64,000 nucleotides of DNA from Legionella fallonii LLAP-10 (GTDB lineage Bacteria; Pseudomonadota; Gammaproteobacteria; Legionellales; Legionellaceae): positions 587,001 through 651,000 of the forward strand of contig NZ_LN614827.1 of the NCBI RefSeq assembly GCF_000953135.1, given 5' to 3'. The notes beneath the pieces were generated by a model. It did not search any database, was not told the DNA's origin, and was given only the letters and a program-made list of their open reading frames with translations. The translations under genes were made by a program, and so were the position numbers. Position 1 is the stretch's first letter. The number at the start of each line of letters is the position of its first letter. This document shows, piece after piece, positions 16,497 to 25,755 of the stretch.

Positions 16497-19400
16497 ATGA
16501 AAAGTGAAGGTACACCACCTATTAAGATCAGAAAAGCAAAACAAAATTGGCTCGAAGGGAAAAAGGAAACAGCCGTTCGTTTTCAAGTACAACAACGATT
16601 TGAGGACGCTCGGAGAACACCAAAAATAAATAATGCTATTCCTGAAATTAGAGCAATGTTTGAAGCAGTAATTCAGGCTTCCGAAACAAAAGACTCTGAG
16701 ATTAACGAGCAATTGCTTCACTCTGCGATGGCAAAAACAAAAAAGATTATTGACGAGAAAATACTACATATTCCTTCTATAGCGTCCTGGCTTACTTTAT
16801 TACTCAATGATTGTAGAGCTGGCCATCAGGACGATTTGTCTCGATATCTGAATTTGGTAAATAAACTAAGCACGGTCAATCATCAGATTATCAGGCAATG
16901 GATAATGGTACATACTGCACTTGCTGAAAATGAGAAGATCGAGCATTCAGGATTATTGTTTGACGTGCAAGATGGACTTGAAAAGCACAGCACTCTATTG
17001 AATTCTATTGTGGAATTATATGGATACAAACCTTATCCCAATATAGAGCAATTTGTTGCTGCTTTAGGAAAAGAGCGAAAAAAATTAAAAGCGTATATAG
17101 AAACTTTTGATAGAGATCCTTGGGAGAGGCGATCGCCTCAATATACTGCTGAGGGCCGAATAATTCAGTCTACAGAGCAAATTCTTAAGCAACAATTTGA
17201 TACATCACAAGTGCAGCGCGTTATAGCCAAAATGCGCAATTCAGTTAATAGAGAATATCTAACCACGGAATTGCAATACGAATTGGCCCAACAAGTCACT
17301 TATATCAATGCCATTGGCAAAGATCATCCTCTGATGGTAAAAAATAAAACCTATACTGATTTAACTAAGCTTAGTCGGCTAGAATTACGTGAACTTTCTA
17401 AGGTATTAACCGTTCAGATAAGAACTCCAATCTTTGGTGAAAACACTAAATTATCTAGATTAAAAGCCCAATTAAATTTACTTGCAGTAATGAGAGAGCA
17501 ATACTTCCGCATTACTGGTCAATTTATTGATTCTACTCAAATATTATCTGTACTAGTTTCTTTGAATAATCAGCAACACAACATCCTTATAGAAATAGAG
17601 CCAGAAGAAAAAAGAAAATTGGTTACGCTGTTATGTGCGGCGATGCAATGGGTGAACGCTGATGGAGGTTCTGTTGATGTATGTATTCCCTATCGGGAGG
17701 CGGTAGCGAAAGATTATGGGGAGTTGGGGGCAAAATTGTTCTTTACGGCGATGAACATTCCTTCAGCTACTGTAGAAGCAGATGATCCGGCAGGCACTTA
17801 TCAGGTTGATGGTATAAATTACACGACTATTGCTGATCTGGCGTTGTATCGTTCACGTGCCCAAAAGGAAAAGGAGGTTCTTACTGCAGATGACCGGAAT
17901 AGAGAACCTTCAAGTAATGTGATTATTAGTGGATTGGATGGTTCCTCTTTAAATAACAGGACATTATTTGACTTATTAGCTAGTGCCAACCAATCAAAAG
18001 TGCATCAACTTAATCCTTATGTGTGGATTTATCCTTTAATTAATGAATTCATCAATCAAAAAGAGTTCAGAAATAGAGACACCTTATCTGATGAAGTATG
18101 GGATGAGGAGCTCGATGTTATTTATTTAAAGCTTTTTCTTGAAAACCATGCGAAGACATCAATTCATAAACAGCAATTAGAGGAGCTGTCGGATACAGCA
18201 TTGAGTTCCTGGATTAATTTAGCTTGTAAAGTGCAGCAATTAGTAGAGGGAGAGGATTTTATCGTTGATGCGACGGAACAATCGGCATCAGTTGCAGTTC
18301 CTGTTTATTTAAAAAAGCAGCAACAATCTTTTTTCTTTAGCCATGAAATACAACATTTTTTATATGCTCGATTACAAAAAAAATATCCTTCTTTGCAGTT
18401 TCTCATTACCGCAGAAAAAGAAGTTATCGATTCAGTATCCTCTAAAGAGTTATTTGATTTTTATAAACAAAATGGCCGTATTATGGCTATTTTTGGTAAA
18501 TCGACTATGAAACAGGAGCTCGCCAAACAAAATAATGAGCTGAATATTGAGGTTGCTATTCGCGTGCCATCACATGAGCAATATCAACGTGAAGAGTTAG
18601 ATTGCCATCACTTACCAATTAATGAACCGCTTTTGCAAAAGATTAAGAGTATCATTGCCCAGGCGCAATCAGGGCAACCTATTGTTTTATTAGTTCAAGA
18701 TGCTTATCAAGTAGAGAAATTATTCCAAGAATTAAGCCAACAATTTGCTAAAGATGGCAAAGCGGTGCAATTAGGGGCATTCACAGGCGATGAGTGTGAA
18801 GAAACTAGAACAGATTGGATAGCAAATCATGCGGGGCAACCGAATACAATTACTATTGCCACATCGCTATTAACTAAAGGCCATTTCTTTAATACCGATC
18901 ATTATTGTGGATTTTTGGGGATACATACTTATTCAGAAGCTCCCAATAAGACAAGAAAATTTATTGAACAAATAGTGCCTAAAAATAGACCTGGTTGCTA
19001 TGTAGTCCTCTATGAAGAGGAGCGGGTAATGTGTTCTAGTTCCTGGTCTTACCAAGCAGAGCAGGGGAAAGACAGTACTATAGACATAATAGCTAAAATT
19101 CATCGTAAAAAAAGTCAAGAAATTGCTATTGAGCGTTATTACACGCAAGCTGTTGCTGATATCCAATTAGTCGTTTTACAACAAATTGATGAATGGCAAG
19201 CGTTGCTGCATTTACTATATCCTAAAAATGAATGGAAAAGATTAGATAGCGAGTTATTTGTTTTCAGAGAGGAGTTGAGGACTTTATTAGAAGAAGAATG
19301 GACTAAATGCTTGGCAAGTTCAGATCCGGATAAAGTATATTTTAATCCTTATATCAGACGAGATAGAAAAGGGAAATTGCAAACATCTATTCTAAACAAG

Positions 19401-21728
19401 ACGTTAAAGGAATATGAACAAGCTGTTGCTACAATCTGGAAAACAAAATGTGATGTTCTTAAGGGAAAAACTGTAGGAAAAACTCAAAAAGGCTCTGTCA
19501 ATGAATTACGTTGTCATTATTTAGAAAGAGTATCTTTAGAAGAGCAATTAAAAGCAAAACAATTAGCTGACCGTCAAAAAAGAAAAGCAATCTTTAGCGC
19601 AAAGAAGAAAATGAGTAGAGCAGGGGATTTTGGTTTAGATGTGAATGGAGCCATGCTTGCTTATTCAGATGCTTCCAAGGAGCGCTATAAGTTGGTGTTT
19701 GCCAAGAATCAGATTCAATTTCTAGTTGCAGAAATTGCACAAGTGATCGATTCCTCTTCTTTAAGTAGCGCATCCAAGTCTATGTTAAATGAACGTTTAA
19801 AAGGGATAGATAGCTTTTTAGCTATTGCCAGTTTTCTAAATAATTATTTTAGTTTGTTTGATTTTGATAATTTAGCAGAACGATATCTTATGCAACCTAT
19901 GATCAACGAGTTATTAAGAGTCTATGACTATTCTAGTCTGCAATTGACTGAAATTCATGATTTAGAAGAACTAAAAAATACTTATATTAATAATGTTGCC
20001 TTTGATGTTGCGTATTCATTAGAACAAAATTTATCTTGGGCCCTTGAGGAGAATAGAGGATGGGGGCTGGAGTATTGGCTGGAACGAACCGCAGTTAAAA
20101 CAGCCGCTCAAGATCTGTTAGTTGCCGTAGATGCAGTAAAAAATGCAATAGATACTGCGACTCGCAAACAGGCAATTAAAGATCTTTATAAGCTACTTGC
20201 CCATCATCAGGCTGAACTCGAGGATTTATGGATATTTTCTTTTGGTCATAGAAATACGCGTGATGTGATTAATCAAACGTTAAAGACTTTAGATACCCTT
20301 ACTGTAATTGGCAGCGGGTATGAGCAATTGGATGTTACTTTTATTCAAGATTGCAAAGAAGAGGCCTATTCCCGTGTAATGAAAGCGCAGTTTAATACCG
20401 TTATTGAACAATTAGAAAGTCAAAACAATTGGTTACAGGATAATCCACGGTGGAATCACATTAGACAGCAACTTCATGTCATTCAAAGTGACAATAAGAC
20501 CGTCTATGCTATAGATGATTTATATTATTTACTTTCCAAGATTAGTAAAGAATTGAATCTATCTGGCCTACCCTCTGACGCTTCTTTATTTAAATTAGTG
20601 ATTGAACTAAGGGGGGCGTTGCGCAGTATTTGGGATAAGTTTGCCCAAAATCATAAGGAAATGATCAACGAGAGCAAACATTTGAAAATCAAGGCTGAAC
20701 AATTGCGTGAAAATCTACATGCCCTAAGCGATTATACAGTAGAGAATGTGACTATAAATCATGGTCAAAATGGATTTCATGAGTTTTTTGATTTAATTAT
20801 AGAAGGAACTGGTTCCTGTCCTTTATTTGATAGTTTTCTCATTTACAATTCACAGCTATCAGAGTTGGATAAAGAACAAGAAGGTTTTGTCAATCGGGGA
20901 ATGCAAATTAATGAGTGGATCAGCGCCTTGCAAAAATTGCAAACAGAACAACTGCCTCAGTTTCGCTCTGATCCGAATAAGCCTTTGGATAAAGAATTAT
21001 TTCCTCCTAATTGCCATGAGCAGATAGGCCAATTACATCGTTTAAAAAACTTTCTCGCAGACGTCGCGTCAGGGGATTTAAGTGATTTTTCTCAAGAGGA
21101 GCAGGATCTTTTTCATGATAAAGAGCTAGTTAAGATGCTTGATATAACTCAACTTAATTTAGAACAAATAGCTCAATTTAAAAGTGAAAAAATAAAAGCG
21201 GAATTTCTTATTTTATACAATAAAATAAACGAACTAGCTTCACAAAAAGAACAAAATTTTTTTTCAAAAGTACTGTCATTTTTGGCTAGTCCTTTTTCTT
21301 CTCGAGAAACTAGTGAAGATTTGGCTTATCAGTTTTCTATTGTGCGGACAATGCCCAGTGATCAATTAAGATCTATGCTGCAATCGAGAGTAAATGCATT
21401 AATAGATACTTTATCTACTCAATTAAATGCCCATGAACGGGCGGCTCGTAGTGTTAACTCACTATTAGGGGGAAAAATTAATTTTTTACAACAACAAATT
21501 AATGAAGAAAAAAGAAAAAGCCGCGTTATTATAAAGAGATTTACAAATCTTGATCAGTTATATGATTTTGAAATAGAGCTTAGGAGTTATAAGGCTATCC
21601 ATTCTGTTCCCTCTGTTCCTTCAACCCCTTCTACTGAAGAGAACCCTATGTCTTCACCAACTGCTGCAAACGAAGAGCATGCAATTGAGCGTGAAGAACC
21701 AACAATGAGTGGGATATTAAGAGTTTGA
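16497..21728 (+). CDS. Giant SecA-like protein with degenerate ATPase motifs
   Basis: 1743 residues from the ATG at 16497 (TAGGAG ten bases upstream). Residues ~340-860 follow the SecA motor in order. NILIEIEPEEKRKLV (362-376) stands where SecA has its Walker A IAEMKTGEGKTLV. Then come VDVCIPYREAVAKDYGELG, INYTTIADLALYRSR, a Walker B-like IISGLDGSSLNNRT, QSGQPIVLLVQDAYQVEKL, and NTITIATSLLTKGHFF (~786-798) in place of VTIATNMAGRGTDI. The Lys/Thr of Walker A, the DE of Walker B and the late Arg are lost, so ATP hydrolysis is unlikely. The C-terminal ~880 residues are helical with coiled-coil character. The end is Glu-rich (EEHAIEREEP), as in many Dot/Icm substrates. There is no Sec signal. Precise role unknown. 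Confidence 0.75.
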   Translation: MKSEGTPPIKIRKAKQNWLEGKKETAVRFQVQQRFEDARRTPKINNAIPEIRAMFEAVIQASETKDSEINEQLLHSAMAKTKKIIDEKILHIPSIASWLTLLLNDCRAGHQDDLSRYLNLVNKLSTVNHQIIRQWIMVHTALAENEKIEHSGLLFDVQDGLEKHSTLLNSIVELYGYKPYPNIEQFVAALGKERKKLKAYIETFDRDPWERRSPQYTAEGRIIQSTEQILKQQFDTSQVQRVIAKMRNSVNREYLTTELQYELAQQVTYINAIGKDHPLMVKNKTYTDLTKLSRLELRELSKVLTVQIRTPIFGENTKLSRLKAQLNLLAVMREQYFRITGQFIDSTQILSVLVSLNNQQHNILIEIEPEEKRKLVTLLCAAMQWVNADGGSVDVCIPYREAVAKDYGELGAKLFFTAMNIPSATVEADDPAGTYQVDGINYTTIADLALYRSRAQKEKEVLTADDRNREPSSNVIISGLDGSSLNNRTLFDLLASANQSKVHQLNPYVWIYPLINEFINQKEFRNRDTLSDEVWDEELDVIYLKLFLENHAKTSIHKQQLEELSDTALSSWINLACKVQQLVEGEDFIVDATEQSASVAVPVYLKKQQQSFFFSHEIQHFLYARLQKKYPSLQFLITAEKEVIDSVSSKELFDFYKQNGRIMAIFGKSTMKQELAKQNNELNIEVAIRVPSHEQYQREELDCHHLPINEPLLQKIKSIIAQAQSGQPIVLLVQDAYQVEKLFQELSQQFAKDGKAVQLGAFTGDECEETRTDWIANHAGQPNTITIATSLLTKGHFFNTDHYCGFLGIHTYSEAPNKTRKFIEQIVPKNRPGCYVVLYEEERVMCSSSWSYQAEQGKDSTIDIIAKIHRKKSQEIAIERYYTQAVADIQLVVLQQIDEWQALLHLLYPKNEWKRLDSELFVFREELRTLLEEEWTKCLASSDPDKVYFNPYIRRDRKGKLQTSILNKTLKEYEQAVATIWKTKCDVLKGKTVGKTQKGSVNELRCHYLERVSLEEQLKAKQLADRQKRKAIFSAKKKMSRAGDFGLDVNGAMLAYSDASKERYKLVFAKNQIQFLVAEIAQVIDSSSLSSASKSMLNERLKGIDSFLAIASFLNNYFSLFDFDNLAERYLMQPMINELLRVYDYSSLQLTEIHDLEELKNTYINNVAFDVAYSLEQNLSWALEENRGWGLEYWLERTAVKTAAQDLLVAVDAVKNAIDTATRKQAIKDLYKLLAHHQAELEDLWIFSFGHRNTRDVINQTLKTLDTLTVIGSGYEQLDVTFIQDCKEEAYSRVMKAQFNTVIEQLESQNNWLQDNPRWNHIRQQLHVIQSDNKTVYAIDDLYYLLSKISKELNLSGLPSDASLFKLVIELRGALRSIWDKFAQNHKEMINESKHLKIKAEQLRENLHALSDYTVENVTINHGQNGFHEFFDLIIEGTGSCPLFDSFLIYNSQLSELDKEQEGFVNRGMQINEWISALQKLQTEQLPQFRSDPNKPLDKELFPPNCHEQIGQLHRLKNFLADVASGDLSDFSQEEQDLFHDKELVKMLDITQLNLEQIAQFKSEKIKAEFLILYNKINELASQKEQNFFSKVLSFLASPFSSRETSEDLAYQFSIVRTMPSDQLRSMLQSRVNALIDTLSTQLNAHERAARSVNSLLGGKINFLQQQINEEKRKSRVIIKRFTNLDQLYDFEIELRSYKAIHSVPSVPSTPSTEENPMSSPTAANEEHAIEREEPTMSGILRV

Positions 21729-21805
21729 TAATAAATGATCTTCCTCTCAATGGGCGAGATAATAAGTTTAATACTCCGAACAGGCTTTTACATCATAACA
21801 TAGGT

Positions 21806-21990
21806 TGGGCAACAAATTGTCTAATGGCACTACCTTAAGCTTTTGTAGCCTGGATGAGCGCAGCGTAATCCGGGATTTCAGTGCACTGAGCTAGGGCATT
21901 CCCGTATTATGCTGCACTAATACGGACTACGATTTTTCTTTCCTTTCCTTAAAGTAGTGCCATTGGGCAACAAATTGTCCAACCTACAAT
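21806..21990. repeat. Nested palindromic intergenic repeat
   Basis: The inner arms 21845-21875 (GTAGCCTGGATGAGCGCAGC...) and 21900-21930 are imperfect inverted copies of about 31 bp. Outside them AATGGCACTACCTTAA and its inverted copy TTAAAGTAGTGCCATT form a second pair, and a direct repeat GGGCAACAAATTGTC flanks the whole. This is a REP/BIME-like element. The rest of 21729-22216 is the AT-rich upstream region of the next gene. Confidence 0.7.
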
Positions 21991-22216
21991 GACCAATGAC
22001 ACACAAGAGCCCTTGGCTGTGAAGTGAGTCATAATTAACTCAGATTAAACTGAAAATAATTCCTCTATTCTGAGCGTAGTCTTTCATGTTTGTTACGCAT
22101 TAAATCAAATTGACAAATCTATTGGTTTAGTCGACATTATAATTGTAAGGGCTTAGTTTTATTACAATAAGTTCTTGTGTTTATAGCCGTGCAGAATTTA
22201 ATAAAAAGGAGCTGGT

Positions 22217-22846
22217 ATGTCTCTTTCATCAGTAAGGAAAGTTTATGATGCTTATGCTTGGTTTTATGATTTTGTTTTTGGCCGAGTATTTAATGAGGGG
22301 CGTCATGTTACTGTCGATATAGTAAATAAGAATGCGGTTGCCAATGCAAATGTTCTAGAGCTTGGAGTGGGTACTGGTTTGTCTTTACCTTTATATAGAT
22401 CTGATTTGAATATTACTGGTGTTGATATTTCAGAAAAGATGCTAAAGAAAGCTGAAGAGAGAGTTCTTACTGATAAAGTAAAAACTAATATTAATTTAAA
22501 AATTATGGACGCGGCTAGTTTAGAATTTCCAGATAATAGTTTTGATTTTGTAGTGGCCATGTATGTTGCATCTGTTGTCCCTGATATCGATGCATTTCTG
22601 CATGAAGTTGCCCGCGTATCTAAACCATCGAGTGATATTGTGTTTGTAAATCATTTTTCCTCGGAGAAACCTCTCGCTCGCTTTCTAGAGAAAAAATTTG
22701 CTCATATCAATAATATAATAGGATTTAACTCTGATTTTTCTATGCATCACATTTTAGATTATGATCAATTTAATTTATTAAATTCCCAAAAAGTTAATTT
22801 ATTTAATTATTGGACTATTCTGCATTGTAAAAAACAACAGCACTGA
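22217..22846 (+). CDS. pmtA: Phosphatidylethanolamine N-methyltransferase (PmtA type)
   Basis: 209 residues with AGGAG before the ATG. It is a class I SAM-dependent methyltransferase: motif I VLELGVGTGLSLPLY, then ITGVDISEKML, then FDFVVAMYVASVVPD, then EVARVSKPSSDIVFVNHF. The length and the opening (VRKVYDAYAWFYDFVFG) fit the short Rhodobacter-type PmtA. That enzyme methylates phosphatidylethanolamine three times to phosphatidylcholine at the inner membrane. Legionella uses this route alongside PcsA. A related short lipid or quinone methyltransferase cannot be fully excluded. It is a single gene ending at a hairpin shared with convergent proS. Confidence 0.75.
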   Translation: MSLSSVRKVYDAYAWFYDFVFGRVFNEGRHVTVDIVNKNAVANANVLELGVGTGLSLPLYRSDLNITGVDISEKMLKKAEERVLTDKVKTNINLKIMDAASLEFPDNSFDFVVAMYVASVVPDIDAFLHEVARVSKPSSDIVFVNHFSSEKPLARFLEKKFAHINNIIGFNSDFSMHHILDYDQFNLLNSQKVNLFNYWTILHCKKQQH

Positions 22847-22849
22847 TTG

Positions 22850-22876
22850 TAGCGTCAGGCCTTTGGTCTGACGCTA
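22850..22876. terminator. Hairpin between convergent pmtA and proS
   Basis: Arms TAGCGTCAGGCC and GGTCTGACGCTA pair over 11 of 12 positions around a very short loop. It sits between the stops of two convergent genes and could serve both. No long T-run follows on either side. Confidence 0.6.
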
Positions 22877-22894
22877 GACCATTACGAGGGCACT

Positions 22895-24613
22895 TTATAT
22901 AGAGGTCACATTAATCAGATTGGCAATGAAATCAACCACAATATCCCTATTGATTTGTTGAGACTCACTGGATATTCTGGACTTATATTCCACGCAACCT
23001 TGCTCCAGATTTCTATCGCTAACAACCAAACGGTGAGGTATACCAATTAAATCATTATCAGCAAATAAAATTCCTGGTCTTTCATTACGGTCATCAAGCA
23101 ATACATCAATTCCCAAGTCAGAAAACTGTTGATACAGGGCATCAGCATGTTCCCTAACGGCTTGGGATTTATGTCCATTAATAGGGATGATAACCAATTG
23201 GAAAGGGGCTATAGCTAAAGGCCAGATAATACCTTGTGCATCATGATGTTGCTCAATTGCTGCAGCAACTACACGAGTTATACCTAAACCATAACAACCC
23301 ATCATCATGGTTTGCAATTGGCCTTGCTCATTAATGACCGCAGCATTCATTGCTTTTGCATATTTATCGCCTAACTGAAAAACATGGCCCACTTCTATGC
23401 CACGACAAGAGTGCAATGTTCCTTTACCATCAGGACTTATATCTCCTTCTTTAACATTACGTAAGTCATAGGCTTCATGATAACGAGTATCTCTGTCCCA
23501 TGCAGCATTGATATAGTGTTTATCAGCTTGATTGGCTCCACAAACAAATGAATCCATTGCTAAAGCATTGTGATCTACAATGACAGGTATGTCTAATTGA
23601 ACTGGGCCTATAGAGCCTATTGGTGTTTTTAACGTTTTTAATATGGTTTCTTCATCTATAAAAACGAGTGGGGTAGCAACCAAATGATTTTTTATTGCTT
23701 TGACTTCGTTAAGTTCATCATCGCCTCTTAATACCAAAGCGACCATCGGATGTTCTCTACCTTTAACGATTAATGTTTTAATCGTTTGTTTCGCTTCGAT
23801 ATTCAAGAAATTAGCGACTTCCGCGATAGTTTTTTGCGCTGGAGTATCAACCAAGCTCATGGTGTTAGTAATTGGTTGGCTTGCTTTCTGCGGTTTTAAA
23901 CTAGTTGCCTGTTCAATATTAGCTGCATAATCACTGGCATCACTATAAAAAATTAGATCTTCACCTGAGTCAGCTAATACCTGAAATTCATGAGAAGCGG
24001 AACCGCCGATAGCACCGGTATCTGCTTCTACTGCCCTGTACTTAAGCCCCATCCGATCAAATATACGACAATAAGCGTGGTACATATTTTGATACGTTTT
24101 TTGCAAGCTTTCGAGAGTTAAATGAAATGAATAGGCATCTTTCATGATAAATTCTCGCGCACGCATTACGCCAAACCGTGGTCTTATTTCATCGCGAAAC
24201 TTGGTTTGTATTTGATAAAAGTTAACAGGCAACTGCTTGTAAGACTGCAATTCGTTGCGCATCAAATCAGTGATCACTTCTTCATGGGTTGGGCCAAAAC
24301 AATATTCTCTTTCATTGCTGTCCTTCATAGTCAACAATTGCCCACCAAAAGTATCCCAACGCCCAGTTTCTTGCCATAATTCAGCGGGTTGTATCGCAGG
24401 CATTAATACTTCCATGGCATTAGCCCTGTTCATTTCTTCACGAACTATATGCTCTACTTTACGTAATACTTTAAGGCCTAATGGCATCCAGGTGTAAAGA
24501 CCTGAACCCAGTTTACGGATCATACCTGCTCTTAACATCAGCTGATGCGATGTTATTTCCGCATCATTAGGAGTTTCTTTCAGGGTTGATAAGAACCATT
24601 GAGACGCACGCAT
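22895..24613 (-). CDS. proS: Prolyl-tRNA synthetase
   Basis: 572 residues with AGGAG ten bases before the ATG. It charges tRNA-Pro with proline in the cytoplasm. The N-terminus ([15 protein letters not shown], then [19 protein letters not shown]) and class II motifs ([34 protein letters not shown]) are those of bacterial-type ProS. The inserted YbaK-like editing domain (about 235-380) and the anticodon-binding domain (~470-572) are present. Length matches E. coli ProS (572). It is monocistronic, divergent from the LysR gene. Confidence 0.97.
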   Translation of the reverse strand: MRASQWFLSTLKETPNDAEITSHQLMLRAGMIRKLGSGLYTWMPLGLKVLRKVEHIVREEMNRANAMEVLMPAIQPAELWQETGRWDTFGGQLLTMKDSNEREYCFGPTHEEVITDLMRNELQSYKQLPVNFYQIQTKFRDEIRPRFGVMRAREFIMKDAYSFHLTLESLQKTYQNMYHAYCRIFDRMGLKYRAVEADTGAIGGSASHEFQVLADSGEDLIFYSDASDYAANIEQATSLKPQKASQPITNTMSLVDTPAQKTIAEVANFLNIEAKQTIKTLIVKGREHPMVALVLRGDDELNEVKAIKNHLVATPLVFIDEETILKTLKTPIGSIGPVQLDIPVIVDHNALAMDSFVCGANQADKHYINAAWDRDTRYHEAYDLRNVKEGDISPDGKGTLHSCRGIEVGHVFQLGDKYAKAMNAAVINEQGQLQTMMMGCYGLGITRVVAAAIEQHHDAQGIIWPLAIAPFQLVIIPINGHKSQAVREHADALYQQFSDLGIDVLLDDRNERPGILFADNDLIGIPHRLVVSDRNLEQGCVEYKSRISSESQQINRDIVVDFIANLINVTSI

Positions 24614-24697
24614 TTCTGCTCCTGAAAAGTCTAAGTTGAAAGGGAATCATTATATACTTATCATGCAGTAATTTGCGATAAAATTTAGGGAAGGCCG

Positions 24698-25579
24698 ATG
24701 AATACTTTAGGACTTATCCAAACTTTTTGTAAGGTAGTGCAGTGTGCCAGTTTTACTGGTGCAGCCAAATCATTAGAAATTTCTTCTGCGGCTGTTAGTA
24801 AACAAATAGGGCTATTAGAGGCCGAGCTTGGGGTGGCGTTGTTATATCGCACGACGCGTCAAGTCACTTTGACTGAAATAGGGAGCATTTACTACCATGA
24901 AGTTCAACATGTGTTACTTGCCTTAGATAAGGCCGATGGAGTTATTGCTGCGGCAAAAGACGAACCCTCTGGTTTATTACGTGTGAAAAGTTCGCGTTAT
25001 TTCGCTGAGCATTTCATTATTCCTCGCTTATCAGCATATATGAGAACCTACCCGCGAGTAACTCTAGATTTGCTTATTGCAGAGCAAATACCTCATCTTT
25101 TAGAAGAAGACTTAGATGTGGTTTATGGTATGTCCGCGCAGGTTGCCTCTAATTCAATTCAAAAAAAAATCACGACGACACGTTATGTATTTTGTGCCTC
25201 TCCTTCCTACATAACTGCTCATGGTCAACCAGAGCATCCTGCTGAATTACAAGAACACCGTTATATTACTCATACCATGAGAGAGCCCAATGATTGTTGG
25301 GTTTTTTCTTCAGGTGAAATCATTTATTTAAAGCCAATACTCTATTTAAATGATGCTCAGGCCATGCTGGAATCTGCTATAAACGGTTTAGGAGTAGTCG
25401 CATTGCATCATTATCAAGTAGCCAATGCATTGTCTCAGGGACAATTAGTAGAAATTTTAGTTCAATACCGTATGCCCCAGATTCCTGTATTTTTGTACTA
25501 TCATCCAGGGCGCTATATGCAACCTAAAATAAAAACTTGGGTGCAGTTTATGAGTCATGATTTGCCTGGAGAATTATGA
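24698..25579 (+). CDS. LysR-family transcriptional regulator
   Basis: 293 residues, with a GGAAGG-like ribosome site before the ATG. The N-terminal winged helix-turn-helix is typical (FTGAAKSLEISSAAVSKQIG, then LGVALLYRTTRQVTLTEIG). Residues ~90-290 form the periplasmic-binding-protein-like effector domain. It resembles the subgroup that often controls a neighbouring oxidoreductase or transporter. The closest neighbours are divergent proS and the convergent SulP-carbonic anhydrase gene, neither an obvious target. Ligand unknown. Confidence 0.92.
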   Translation: MNTLGLIQTFCKVVQCASFTGAAKSLEISSAAVSKQIGLLEAELGVALLYRTTRQVTLTEIGSIYYHEVQHVLLALDKADGVIAAAKDEPSGLLRVKSSRYFAEHFIIPRLSAYMRTYPRVTLDLLIAEQIPHLLEEDLDVVYGMSAQVASNSIQKKITTTRYVFCASPSYITAHGQPEHPAELQEHRYITHTMREPNDCWVFSSGEIIYLKPILYLNDAQAMLESAINGLGVVALHHYQVANALSQGQLVEILVQYRMPQIPVFLYYHPGRYMQPKIKTWVQFMSHDLPGEL

Positions 25580-25672
25580 TGAGGGAGTGGGGGCGCTAGT
25601 GCATCAAGACTATGCCGGTTATTTCGGTGGATCGCCTGGTTTGCATCTTCAATTTGAAGTGTTGCCTGCTAT

Positions 25673-25696
25673 GTCCCGCGGCTTTGTCCGCGGGAC
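25673..25696. terminator. GC-rich hairpin between LysR and SulP genes
   Basis: Arms GTCCCGCGG (25673-25681) and CCGCGGGAC (25688-25696) are a perfect 9-bp stem around a six-base loop, in the gap between two convergent genes. There is no T-run. It may be a bidirectional terminator or part of a palindromic repeat. Confidence 0.5.
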
Positions 25697-25755
25697 CAGG
25701 ATGTGCATCTCCGAGAAGGGATATCAAGGTGAGCAGGTTTTATATAGGACTCAAC

